NCBI GenBank assembly: GCA_037447655.1
Contig: JBBHKE010001325.1
Location: forward strand, 248,001 to 312,000
From: Zygnema cylindricum
Taxonomy: Eukaryota > Streptophyta > Zygnematophyceae > Zygnematales > Zygnemataceae
Direction: 5' to 3'
Length of the DNA: 64,000 nucleotides
Shown here: one piece after another, positions 15,697 to 26,847 of the stretch
Layout of the letters: every line of letters starts with the position of its first letter
How positions within the stretch are numbered: position 1 is the stretch's first letter
Notes under the pieces: generated by a model
What the model saw: the letters and a program-made list of their open reading frames with translations, nothing else
Told to the model about the DNA's origin: nothing
Databases searched by the model: none
Translations under genes and position numbers: made by a program

Positions 15697-16242
15697 GTAC
15701 ACCGCCAATCGTTATTAGCGTTTGTGTACACTAATTCCGTTCAGCTTTTTTTTTTTTTTATTCTCCATTAGTGTAGTTCATTCTATTTTTTTCTTTATTC
15801 TATTTAGGGTTATAATCAGTACGTTGTCTCTTAAATAGAGTGGTGTACGGTCAATGCCAGACCGTACATAAATGTACCTTTTAAGTTAAAAAGTACAGTA
15901 AATTAGTTTTAGTAGCCGCGGACGCATGAGAATGTGCGTTCTAAAAAGGAAAAAAAACCAGGTCGTAAAAACTCCCGTTCGCACATATTCGTCCGACAGC
16001 CGCGTTTCGACCGTGTGAATGTACGATTTGTGTACGATTTGCTAGACTTTGCACGGAGACCTATATTAGTGTACGCATGTTTGCGACCGTCATTTTTTTT
16101 TTCAAAGATCCAAATTACCATAATCAAACAATTAGAATGTATGATTTTTTCCAAAATTTTCAAATTCTTAAATAGCGTACACCACTGTAATTATTATTAT
16201 ACGCTAATCAAACTTCTACGCTAATGACGATTGGCGGTGTAC
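15697..16242. mobile_element. MITE family A, complete copy
   Basis: 546 bp with terminal inverted repeats. The left end reads GTACACCGCCAATCGTTATT and the right end is its near reverse complement (AATGACGATTGGCGGTGTAC). It has no coding capacity. A second copy lies in opposite orientation at 19014-19536, and a terminal fragment lies at 2540-2697. The flanking bases TACTGTAC are repeated on both sides. A TA target duplication is possible, which would suggest a Tc1/mariner relative, but this is inference. Confidence 0.8.
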
Positions 16243-16340
16243 TGTACTGTAGTCGACAAGATGGCTGTAGTCGACAAGATGGCAGATGATGTCACATAGA
16301 GCAAACACATAGAACAAAAATACGATGTTACAGTTCTTAA

Positions 16341-17285
16341 GGGGGTGTCCCCATGTATTAAAGTATCTACTTTTCTCTATCTTTTTGCCCTAAAATTCAG
16401 GGAACTTTGACAAAAACTTCAGCCGTACGAGAAAATCGTTTTTACCAAAGTATAGTGAACGTCAATTCATACTTTGAATGTACGACGTGTTTGTCGTCAT
16501 GTGAACGCATTTTGGCGTTTTCCCCTTTTAGACCCCCAAGCAAGAGAATCCAACCCAAAAAAAAAACTTCTTTTAAATCACCTCGGGGGGTGATTTTAGT
16601 TAGAGTACAGCCGAAACATCGAATGAAAAACGACCCACGCACGCGTCACGCGAGCGGAAAAAATTTAGGGCGAAGGAGAGTCCTCGCTATTTTTCTCTTT
16701 GCCCGTCAAGCGCATGTACGAAAAAAAATCTGCAGGGGTCTCAGACCTCCACTTGCATTCATGATTTCTTTTCAAAATTTTGCTCCGTCGTCGCCTCTCC
16801 CCTCTCCCTCTCACACTATCGCTGCCATCTCACACTTTTTAGAACAAGACACGACAAAATTGATATAAAATGAAAGATCTCCGTCTTTTTTTTTTTTTTA
16901 CAAATTTTAGGTTTTTTTTTAATGGCAAATCAAGTGAAAAAAGTCGAAAAAACGAAATCGGAAAACCATGGCGAAAAGTTATTGAATCAGTGACGTCGAC
17001 GTTGACACGAGTGAGCGTGACGTCACACTGTCACCAAACCCTAAACGTCTAGAATTTCACAAAATCTAGACGTTTACAATGTCGTTGTTTTTGTTGGCGT
17101 CACTAATCGTCGGAAGTTTCGTGGTCGCCTTCAATCGTCACAAGTTGTACCTACGTCTAGAACCGTCACATGTCAAAGTTCCGATTTCATTTTCGCACAT
17201 TGAGACGCTCTTCAAAGTAGTACGGAGATTCTTCACTACAGCCCAGAATACTTTATCAAAGTATCGATTACATGGGGACACCCCC
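16341..17285. mobile_element. non-autonomous PIF/Harbinger-like element
   Basis: 945 bp bounded by perfect inverted repeats, GGGGGTGTCCCCATGTA at the left and its complement at the right. TAA flanks both sides, as expected for the 3-bp TWA target of PIF/Harbinger elements. No transposase frame is visible. Related sequence occurs at 42818-43556, 43557-44961 and from 54899. The superfamily is inferred from target size only. Confidence 0.75.
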
Positions 17286-17764
17286 TAACTTCTTACACTG
17301 TAAAAAAAACTTTATGTTTTGTACGAGCAACAATGATTTCGTACAGATATCTGTACTAGGAGTAACATATGTGAATAGCTAAGCAGTTCCATATATTTGT
17401 CAACAATTGCTTTCACGTATGGAAAGACGATAACATGTAAACATATTCTAAGTTTGAAAAAAACGCAAATTGTACTTTCACTTTTTTAACTTTCTTACGG
17501 TTGAGATTCAATCAGAACGTCGCTAAGTTTTTGAGGAAAACGACAGAAAATAACCCTTACTTTCTCACATGGGACACTATCTTAGATTTTCAAAAAATAC
17601 ATGTACTTCATGTGCTCCATACGTTCGTACACGTACGATACTCAGGTACTTTTTTTTTTGCGTTATACTGCATGCCGTACGTGTATGTATGTATGAAAAG
17701 TCTAGACTCGTGCACGGTTTAAATTTCAACTTTCAAACGGTAAAGCGTTGCCTGCCTACTACAA

Positions 17765-18601
17765 TAGTGTTGGGTATCGAGGACCTTTTGGCGATATTCG
17801 ATATATATCGAATTTCAGGTACCCGATAATCGATACATCGCTTCGATATATCGAAAGTCAAAATATCGCGATATATCGCCGATATATCGCCAACATACCG
17901 AGTCGCCGATACATTGAGGCATTAAAAAAAAATGAAAATTTTCACAGGTCTCCAAAGTCACGTGCCTTCGGACAAGGTGATCCTAAAATCTTCGCCGAAA
18001 AGAAATACTTTTTTTTCCTGGAAGTCAGCAGAGTGAAGGAGATCTTTGAGGTACATTGACGCGGTACAATTGCGAAGTACACGTACATAATACGCAAGTA
18101 CGGATTTCCATACGAAAATGGTCGGTTTTAAAATCATTGACAATTTTAAAGATTTGATCATCAACTTACAAGGAACCAATCAAATCAGAACACGTATGTA
18201 ATAACTTGTTTACAGACGATACGTGATGTAACCTTTGGCCTTTGTAATACAAAATTTTTGTTGTCCGTACTATTACAAAGACCTCGTGAATGTACCCATA
18301 CCCCAAATAAGTAATTATATGAATTACAAAATTAGTACTGTTTTATCGATTAGATTTTGCGGAGTCTACTTTTAAGTCACAGAACGAAAATCACGTCGAA
18401 CGTGGTGTATCAGACAATTTGCCATTTTTCGCAAAATTACATATTATATAATAATATAAAGTATTTAATTTAAAAAATACTATATATCGCGCTAGTTTAT
18501 GTTAGTCTAGGTACAATATATTGAGGATTATGCTCGATCGATATTCGATATATCGAATATCGAAATTATCGCGATATGAATTTACTCGATACCCAACACT
18601 A
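17765..18601. mobile_element. hAT-like non-autonomous element
   Basis: 837 bp with perfect inverted repeats TAGTGTTGGGTATCGA and its complement. The subterminal DNA is packed with TATCGATA-type palindromes at both ends. It shares end sequence and organisation with 43851-44736, which has a proper 8-bp target duplication. Here the flanks CTGCCTAC (17752) and CTGCCCAC (18602) match at 7 of 8 bases, but five extra bases separate the left copy from the repeat. No transposase is encoded. Confidence 0.75.
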
Positions 18602-18836
18602 CTGCCCACCAGAGGTAGGAAACGGTCAATTAAAACCGTGACTGACCGTTAACCGACCACCCGCGCCGAATCCAGAACGCATTTGGTTGCCAAATTTTGA
18701 GGGGCGGGCGGTTGCATTCGGTTGATTCACCAGAAAAAAAAAACAGTCGGTTACGGTCAGTTAACCTTAAACCCAAAAAAATTGAAAATTTTGTACTATC
18801 TATACAATCCAACATTATTGTACTTTGTACTCTTTG
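18602..18836. repeat. GGTTAAC/CGGTC-rich repeat fragment
   Basis: Contains repeated CGGTCA/GGTTAAC motifs and an A-run followed by CGGTTACGGTCAGTTAACC. The stretch at 41905-42110 has the same character, with a poly-A followed by CGGTCGGTTTCGGTTATG. These may be two diverged relatives of one short transposon. No clean ends were found. Confidence 0.35.
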
Positions 18837-19013
18837 GTATCGTGGAAGTACGTGACATCATGATTAGCGTCTCAAATTTGACATTGTAGTAACACTATTC
18901 ATTTCGCAAATCTTAGGGAACGCGATAAAGCGTCGCAAATATGACACGTTAGTAAACACTATTCATTTCGTAAATCTTAGGGAACGCGACAAAGCGTTGC
19001 AAATCTGACACGA
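18837..19013. repeat. 64-bp tandem repeat array, left part
   Basis: Units with the core CTATTCATTTCGCAAATCTT followed by AGGGAACGCGACAAAGCG recur with a 64-bp period (anchors at 18900 and 18964). The array continues at 19537-19562 after a MITE, and at 41766-41830 after the retrotransposon nest. It was therefore one array before both insertions. Confidence 0.85.
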
Positions 19014-19536
19014 TACACCGCCAATCACTATTAGCGTAGAAGTTTCTTTAGCGTACATGAATAATTACAGTGGTTTACGCTAATTAATCATTTGAAAATT
19101 TTGATAAAGAACATACATTCTAATTGTTTAATAATTCAAATTTGGGCTTTTGAAAAATATAAATATCGGTCGCAAACATGCTTACACTTATATAGGTACT
19201 TGTACAAAATTTGACAAATCTTACGTTCACACAATCGAAACGTGGATTTTGGACGAATATGTACGAACGTGATATTTGATAGCCCGATTTTATTCCCTTT
19301 TTAGGGCGCATATTCTCATGCGTCCACGGTTACTAAAACTCATTAATTATACTTTTTCACTTAAATAGTTACAATATTGTACGGTCTGACACGTACCGTA
19401 CACCACACAATTTAAACAATAATGTACATTTGTTTTGTAAGGTATTGGGAAAATAACCCTAAATGGCGTACAGAAAAAATAGAATAACCTACGCTATTGG
19501 AGAATAAAAAAAAAAAATGCGGGACGAAATTAGCGT
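19014..19536 (-). mobile_element. MITE family A, inverted copy in the 64-bp array
   Basis: Aligns in reverse complement with 15697-16242, including the end TACACCGCCAATCACTATT, the GGTCGCAAACATG segment and the poly-A/T block near 19510. Roughly the last 25 bases of the far end are missing. The element splits a unit of the 64-bp repeat. Confidence 0.8.
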
Positions 19537-19562
19537 ACACTATTCATTTCGCAAATCTTAGG

Positions 19563-20529
19563 TGTAACAAGATCTCCTACCTCTCAAAAAATCGCATTAC
19601 GATAACCCATTTCAACCACACATTCCACACATTGGAAAATACACATCCACATTGGAAAACACTCACATAAGGATAAACTTTAAATTTGAAGAAGCTTCTG
19701 TCCACATAACATTAGCTTGGTCTCTTGACCTCGCGGCTCAACCCTTCTTATTTCAGTATTTTCCTCTACTCTCCACTTTTAAATATTTTTTCTCTTAACT
19801 ACTAAAACACTACTTAGTTTGTAAGAGATTTCAATCCGAAAATGTCAATGCTCCAATTTGGTTTTAATCGCTCAAAACCAAGATCAGTTAGAATTTCTCC
19901 AAAATTTTCCAAAGAAAAAGACGTTTACTTTTCTCTTAGACTTCCCTATTTATCCATCATCGCCTTGGACTAGCCAGGCCAAAGTCAACGCTCCGTTGAA
20001 CAGGTTTTTCCCTGGACAGTCATTGATCAACAAGGATTCAGACTAACCAATGCCAAAGCGTGCGAAATCTCTCACTAACTACGTAGCATTTTCTAACCAA
20101 TTGAACGCTATATTTTACTACGTAACATTTACGTGCAAAAGTGCGCGCAAATTGAAATGCGACTTCGCTCGTTCGCGCGTCACAAATTTTACACGCAAAA
20201 TTACCTCCGAAATTTACAAATTCTAACTTATGACGTTTCGTACTAAAAATCGTACGAAACAAACCATCATATGTACTAAACAATTATTAGTACTTTTTAG
20301 AAGTACGCTTAAAATTCCGCGGCTACTTTTGACCTTTAACCCGTTTCAATGATACCCACTTGTTAGTTTGACCCTGCGCTGTCACCTAAATACACCCATC
20401 ACTATATCTTATGAAATAGAACTCTAAATCCCGCGATTCTTTCGCGAAAGTCTACCAAATTAATAACTTTATATTTGTAACCTTTAAATACCTATGTACG
20501 ACCAAGTTCGATCCACTATTACTGTTACA
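19563..20529 (-). repeat. gypsy-1 3' LTR
   Basis: 967 bp that align along their full length with 40801-41765. The plus-strand ends are TGTAACAAG and CTGTTACA. On the element strand it is preceded by the purine tract AAGGAGGGGATGA (20530-20542), the plus-strand primer expected next to a 3' LTR. Confidence 0.9.
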
Positions 20530-20578
20530 TCATCCCCTCCTTATTTTTAACTAACCTCAGTTAAAACACATTTCATTC

Positions 20579-23500
20579 TCAAGACGAGACTTCTATATTA
20601 TTATCCCTCGAATACCTTTGTAAAAACTCAGAATTTTTATCTTCTAAAGTCAACTCATCTTCTAGCCTTCTTAGATAATGCACTTGCCAGAATATAGTAT
20701 TGCCGATTTTGAACCGTTGACCAACCCAATCTATAACCCATCTGTGGACCTCAGGTTCTATAATTATTGAAGGATCCAATTCCAATTCTCATTCAGTTGG
20801 TCGAAGATTTGATGATTTCAGCTGAATAATGTGTATCAGTGGATGAATTTTTGTTGAAGGCGGAAAGTCCAATTTGGTAGCAATTGACAATATCATCTTG
20901 ATTACAATAAGTGGTCCAATGTACTTAGGAGCAAATTTCCCTGTAGGATCTGATTGTCCATCGATCATACACTTGTAATGAGTTGTAGAGAGGAAAACCT
21001 TGTCACCTGCGCTTACCACCTAATCACCCCGTTTGCGTTTAGTATTTAACTCTTGCCTCTTTTGTGCCTCCACTAATGCACCCCGTACTGTTTCCCAAAC
21101 TGTTTGAATGTATTCCCAAAACTCTATTCCAGAACCTCTACTCTCTTGAGTCACCCCTGTTATTAAGTCTAATGCTTCTCTGGGTTGGTATCCGTATGCA
21201 ACTTCAAACGGTGAGAATCCTGTACTAGCATGTTTACATGAATTCTATGCAAACTCCATTAATGGCAGTTTAGATTCCCTTGTGTTCTAAACTCCACAGC
21301 AAACAGTCCTAAGTATTTCTTCGAGTGTACGGTTCATTTTTTCTGTCTGTCCATCTGTCTAAGGATGATAAAAGGTATTGATTTTTAATTCAGTGCCTAA
21401 ATTTTGTTGCAATTCTTTCCAAAATGAAGAAGTAAATTTAGAATCCCTATTGCTGACTATAGACTGAGGGACTCCATGATGTATGACCACGTTGTCAAAA
21501 TATAGCTTTCTAATATCCACAACGTAATGAGTCGTTTTGCAAGGGATAAATATTGCCATTTTATTGAACCTATCGACTACGACTATGATACTGTCATTTC
21601 TTCTAGAGGTAACTGGTAATCTAACAATAAAATCCATACTGATAGATTCCCATGGTCTTTCCAAGATATCTAAAGGATTTAAAAGACCTCTAGGTTTTTG
21701 CTTACTAGATTTACTCTGTTGACAAGGGATACAACTTTCCACGTGTTTTGACACTTTCTGCCATCCCGGGGCAAAACAACTTACTCTCCAACGGACTAAG
21801 AGTTTTACCACGACCCAAATGTCCTAAATGTTCATGGGCTTTTTCTAAAAGTTGTTTTCTTAAGTCTCCCACTTCAGGAATGCATAATCTATCCCTTGTT
21901 CGCAAATACAGTAAACCATTTTCTATTCTAAAGTTTTTGACATGCCTCTCATTCAATAAGTCAGAACTCCCTCTCAAAATATTATTGCAAATCACAACAA
22001 AATAAAGATCTTTATCATAACCATTTCTAACAGCATCTAAAAATAATCTATCTCGAACCACCACACGTATTTCAAAACATCCACTTAATGGATCTGCGAC
22101 TACATTTGTCTTTTCTAGAATATGTTTCACATTAAATTTGAAAAATGCCAATTTCTGCATCCACCTAATCTTTCTCCCAGTCATAATCTGTGCATCAATT
22201 AATTTTTGTACATAGAAGAGTGCTTTATTATCACAGTGAACAGTAAATTCTTTATTATGCAAATAACAGTGCCATTTCACCAATGCATGAACTATTACAA
22301 GTAATTCATTTTTCTGTGCTGGATAGTTCTTTTCACCATCATTGAATTTCTTGGACCCAAAAGCAGTAGGATGAAAATGTTTGCCGACTTTTTGGCTGAT
22401 GACTGCACCTAGACCATTATCAGATGCATCAGTAGTGATCAGGACTTTTAATTCTCTAACACGATCAGGATACACCAAGGGCAAAGGCCAACTTCCCTTT
22501 TAGTTCCTCGAAAGCTTTCTTCGATCGGTTCCCCACACAAACGTTTCCTTCTTCGAAGTAAATCCGTCAATAGTGATGCGATCATACTGAAGTTGTTGAT
22601 AAATTTTCTTTAAAAAGTGGCCAATCCCAAAAGTGATCTAACTTCTGTGACATTAGTGGGTTGCTTCCACTTTTGGATTGTAGTAAGTTTGGAAAGATCT
22701 GTTTTAACACCTTCTTTACTAAGTATATGTCCCAAAAATAGTTGTTCACTTTTAAGAAAACTGGATTTTGACAATTTTCCATATAGTTTTTTTTCCTTTA
22801 ACATTTCCAACACTTTTCTTAGATGAATTACATGTTGCTCTTCAAATTCGTTGTAAATTAGAATATTATTTATAAACACCTGAATAAACTCATCTATATA
22901 ATATGAAAAAGTTTTATTCATTAATCTTTGATAAGTACGCGGTGCATTCGTCAAACCAAATGGCATCACTTTCCATTCGAAATGATCGACTCTAGTTCCA
23001 AATGCAGTTTTGTCAACATCTTCAGTTCTAATTGGCACGTGATTAAAGCCACTACGTAGATCAATCAAAGAAAATAATTTAGCACCTTTCAAACGATCTA
23101 TCAAATCTAAAATTAAATGTAACGGATACTTATCCTTCACCATAATCTTGTTTAGACTACAATAGTCAACACACATTGTCAATGTTCCGTCCTTTTTTTT
23201 GACGAAGAGAACTCGTGCTCCGTACTATGATTTGCTGGGTCTTTTCTCCAAAATCTCTTTGATCTGTTTTTTTAACTCCTCCTGCTCAAAAAATGTGCTT
23301 ATAAATTCCTGCGACAAGAGGATTACATCCACGTTCAAGGTTAATAACATGTTCCACATCTCCGGAAGGTGGCCTTCTTGAGGGTAAGACACTTGGGAAA
23401 ACATCTCTAAATTCAAAAATCAAATCTTTCACAACAACATTAGATGTATTAATGTCAGTTACAAAATCAGATTTTTGTTTTTTAAGATTTTTAGTGGTGT

Positions 23501-23900
23501 CTGCTTTAGAAATAACATCAATGTTAGTGTTTTTTTCCCCCTCTTCATCAATAACTGCCTCACCACTAATAACAACAAATAAGGATTTGCCTTATCTTTT
23601 TAAATGCTTTTTAAATTGTTTAGCATAAATCAAACCTTCCACTCCCTATTTGGTTATGTTATTTATATGAATCCTATAGAACTTCTTCAAATGTAATGCT
23701 TGCAAAACCTTCCAACCGTTTTCAGACTTCACTCTAAAGGTGTCAGTTTCCCAATTAATTTGAGGGTTATGTGCTGTTAACTAGGGCTTTCCCAATAGTA
23801 GCTCCTCACTACCCAAATTCATTATTTCACACACAACTTTCATTTTATGACCTTGGATATCAACTTCTATTGCCTCAGTTTGTAAATTTAACTTGGACTT
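20579..23900 (-). pseudogene. gypsy-1 pol remnant (protease, RT, RNase H, integrase)
   Basis: Reading leftwards on the minus strand, a decayed protease-like segment at about 23900-23400 is followed by RT at 23182-22610 with CVDYCSLNK, LRSGFNHV and MPFGLTNAP. The catalytic box reads FINN instead of FIDD, so both metal-binding aspartates are lost. RNase H at 22484-22050 has TDAS and HCDNKAL. The integrase core at 21700-21300 has MDFIVRLP and SNRDSKF. A TAG stop interrupts it just before TDGQTEKMNRTLEE, which carries the catalytic Glu. A chromodomain-like tail lies at 20785-20579. Frames change several times, so no functional enzyme can be made. Confidence 0.88.
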
Positions 23901-23939
23901 ATTACCATTCGCCACCTGAACATGTAAAGGCTTTTTCCG

Positions 23940-25104
23940 TTATCTGTACAATCTTTAGCGTAATGATCTAGACCTCCGCATTTAAAATAAATGACTTTCT
24001 TTTTCGGTTTTGTGCACTCTCTACTGAAGTGTCTCTCCTCTCCACAGTTATAACAGTTAATCTTCCTCAGTTGTGCGCACTTAAATGCCCTATGACCTCT
24101 TTTCTGACAGATAATGCATGTGGGAATGCTAAGATTAGGTTTCTAAGCATTAATGCTCGGTTTAGGACTCTTAATATAGCCCCCTCTATTGTGAAATTTA
24201 TTTTCTGCATTAACACACTGTCCACCCCTCTAATTTCCCCGAAGATATTTTGCCTATTCACAAGACCTGCATCAGACCCTTTTCCTCAAATTATTCCAAA
24301 CTCTACTTTGATATTTCATTAAAATTTCCCCTGAGTGATCGAGTTTCACGATTATACCCAATTGATCCTCTAATTCCAATGCCTTATTTTGTAATTCATT
24401 CAAATTAATAAATTTTTGATGTTTCAGTTCTGATTTCAGTAGAGGATTCATATATTTCAACAAATGCAACTTAGCCATTTCATCAGTCAAACCTATGACA
24501 TGAATGCTAGATGTGTCAAATTCCAAAATATAATCTTTCACATATCCAGTCTGCTTACAGTTAAGCCATTTTTTTTTCTATTTTGGATTTATAAGTGACA
24601 GACAAGAAACACGATTTGATCGCGGTCTTAAAAGCTTCCCAATCAGCATTATCAAGAATCAAATTAGACCTCCTCTGAGTGTAATAACAAATTTGAGCAT
24701 CATCTTTTAGACAGCTAACAGCAAAAAAAATATATCGCGATTACAATTTCTAGATTCCAAATATTACTCCATATGAAAAATCCAAGCATCTAACTCATCT
24801 TCTTACCATCAAATGATGGTGCTTCACTGATAGACAACTTCAGATCTCTTATCTTCTTAGGTCTATCGTGATCATCCTCCCTAAAAATAGCATTTTTCTT
24901 ACCACTCTCACCCTTTTGGTCATTATCATCATTTTTGGTGTGAATTAAATTAATAAGCTCATCCAATTTCTGATTTGAAACATTTCCATTTTCCTTAAAA
25001 TACTTCAATTCACTTTTCAACTCAAAAATTATTTCATCCACAACAACATCATGATTATTAAATCTTTTGACCAATTTCACGATACGTTTTTTCAACACAT
25101 TCAA
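23940..25104 (-). pseudogene. gypsy-1 gag remnant with zinc knuckles
   Basis: A gag-type alpha-helical region lies at 25104-24272 in at least three frame pieces. It is followed at about 24130-23950 by three CCHC-type knuckles, CIICQKRGHRAFKC, CYNCGEERHFSREC and FKCGGLDHYAKDC. In the third, the first Cys has become Tyr. The order gag, knuckles, protease is normal for Ty3/gypsy. The chromovirus insertion lies upstream of this segment, at the 5' end of the gag region. Confidence 0.8.
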
Positions 25105-25947
25105 AACATTTTATATTTCACGTTTCCATGCAGAATTTGCCATTATCAAACAATGAAATCAAGCAATAAGAAAGGTAGAGCATAATTATCCGAAAGAGTT
25201 TGCTGCAGATTTGAAGTCCTCAGATTTCTCCAATCCTAGACTTCCCTTCCTTAACAAATCTTTCAAAAAATAGGTCAAAATCTTAAAAATCAATAAGACA
25301 TTGAAAGTAAGTTAGGACCAATTCAAATTTTCATTTTCCCTAACATTGATGCAGAAAGGTAACAATTTCCCCACAAATTTTGCAACAGCAAAATTGAAAA
25401 GCAATCAAAGGTAACAATTCAGGGTTTGAAAAGTTTTAACTCATTTTTGGACTACTTTACTATTTAAGGGGTAAAGTGCTCCACTTTCCTCCTCCACTAT
25501 TTGCAAATTTCCCATTTCCCACTACATCAGGATCTTTTATTCTCTAATCGTTACATCCTCACCCTTCATGGCTTCAAACCCTCCCTCTTGTAAAAGGGAC
25601 AATATCGCGCCACAGCACGCCATAATGCACAGTGGAAAACACCAAAGATCTTCCCGTAGCATCAGTAAGAGCACACAGCACTGACAGACAAAGTTGCACT
25701 TTATTACTTGGAAGAGAGTACAACGTTGCGCTCGCTGCGTAGGTCTATTCGAATAGTGTCCTATCCACTAAGCCTACCTGACTATTTAAACTAGCTAGCT
25801 GCTAATCAACGTAGTACTGTACAACTGTACACGTGGACCTTCACGGTCAACCGAGAAAAATCCCCAAAATATCTTCTAGAACAATACCGTTCTATCTACA
25901 TTACGCGGCGTTGCTATACTGCTAAGCTGCGTTGCTCTGCTGCGCTG

Positions 25948-26834
25948 TGAAATTCTGTGGTCTCCATTAACCCACAGAATGAGCAGCCTATGTAAAGCCT
26001 CTAGGATATTATTTGCCCCTTCCACTTTCCCACTGAATAAGCGCCGCCTAGGCACAAAAGTATTCTAACCACCCTCACCCTTGTGAGGACAAGACTCCCC
26101 TGAGTCAAACGCAAAAAGAATCACTGAATTTGCTCCTTGAGTAATAAGTTATAACTGGTCAAAGATGACCTTTATAGTTAGAAGCTCTCTTAGAGAGAGG
26201 TACCTAAATATTACTAAGTCTTGGTCTGCCTACTCACGACTACCTACTACTAAACCCTAGTCTAATAGGAACACTATATAGTACAATAAGGTTTAATGGG
26301 CGATGTACTTATTGTATGTCTATTGTACGACAAGGTCTACAAGGTGATACCTGTCAAATCGGAAGTTATGGTTCCTCCTCCCATCTTCTCCGGTATGAAA
26401 TAATGTGGCGCCACGTGGCACTTTCTGACGCTAACTCCGAATGCCGCCAAAAACTCACTTCGCGTGGCGGCTATAATGCCGGCGGTCCGATCAAAACATA
26501 TTTTACACGGTTCAGATTCGCGTACTTGCATGAATTACTCCTTTTGGTTAGTCTGTTGTTAATTAGCTGTTACGTTAACGTTTATATATCTTTGAAACCT
26601 GTCACGTGTAACGTTTCGATAACGCCTTAGTGGTTAAGACGTATGACTATATAGAAGTCCACAGATCTAGGTTCAAATCTGGACTTAGGCAACATTTTAG
26701 TAAAATATCCTCTCCTACAAAATTTGCCACTTTCTAAATATGGCGGCAACCATGGCGTGCCTTTGATCCTTACTCTCTTTCTTTAAAGTAAAACTAAAAT
26801 AGAGAAGTGAACTATTAATTACCTCTTTTCAACA
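25948..26834 (-). repeat. copia 3' LTR
   Basis: 887 bp that align end to end with 32583-33468. It contains a tRNA-like segment at 26624-26690 on the plus strand. The purine tract ATTAAGGGGAG lies directly upstream on the element strand (26835-26845). Confidence 0.92.
26624..26690 (+). other. tRNA-like segment in the copia LTR
   Basis: 67 nt opening GCCTTAG and closing CTTAGGC, so six of seven acceptor pairs can form. TAGTGGTTAAGACG resembles a Pol III A box and GGTTCAAATCT a B box. GACT and AGTC enclose a 7-nt loop with T at position 33. The T arm pairs poorly, so this is unlikely to be a working tRNA gene. It is antisense to the element, and the other LTR carries the same segment. Confidence 0.5.
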
Positions 26835-26847
26835 CTCCCCTTAATTC

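Noticed and set aside
19858-20283. Short frames in the gypsy-1 LTR
   Set aside because: They lie wholly inside an LTR and recur at 41337-41519 only because the other LTR has the same sequence.
26624-26690. A functional tRNA gene
   Set aside because: The T arm does not pair well, the second copy has drifted, and both lie inside retrotransposon LTRs. It is reported as tRNA-like only.
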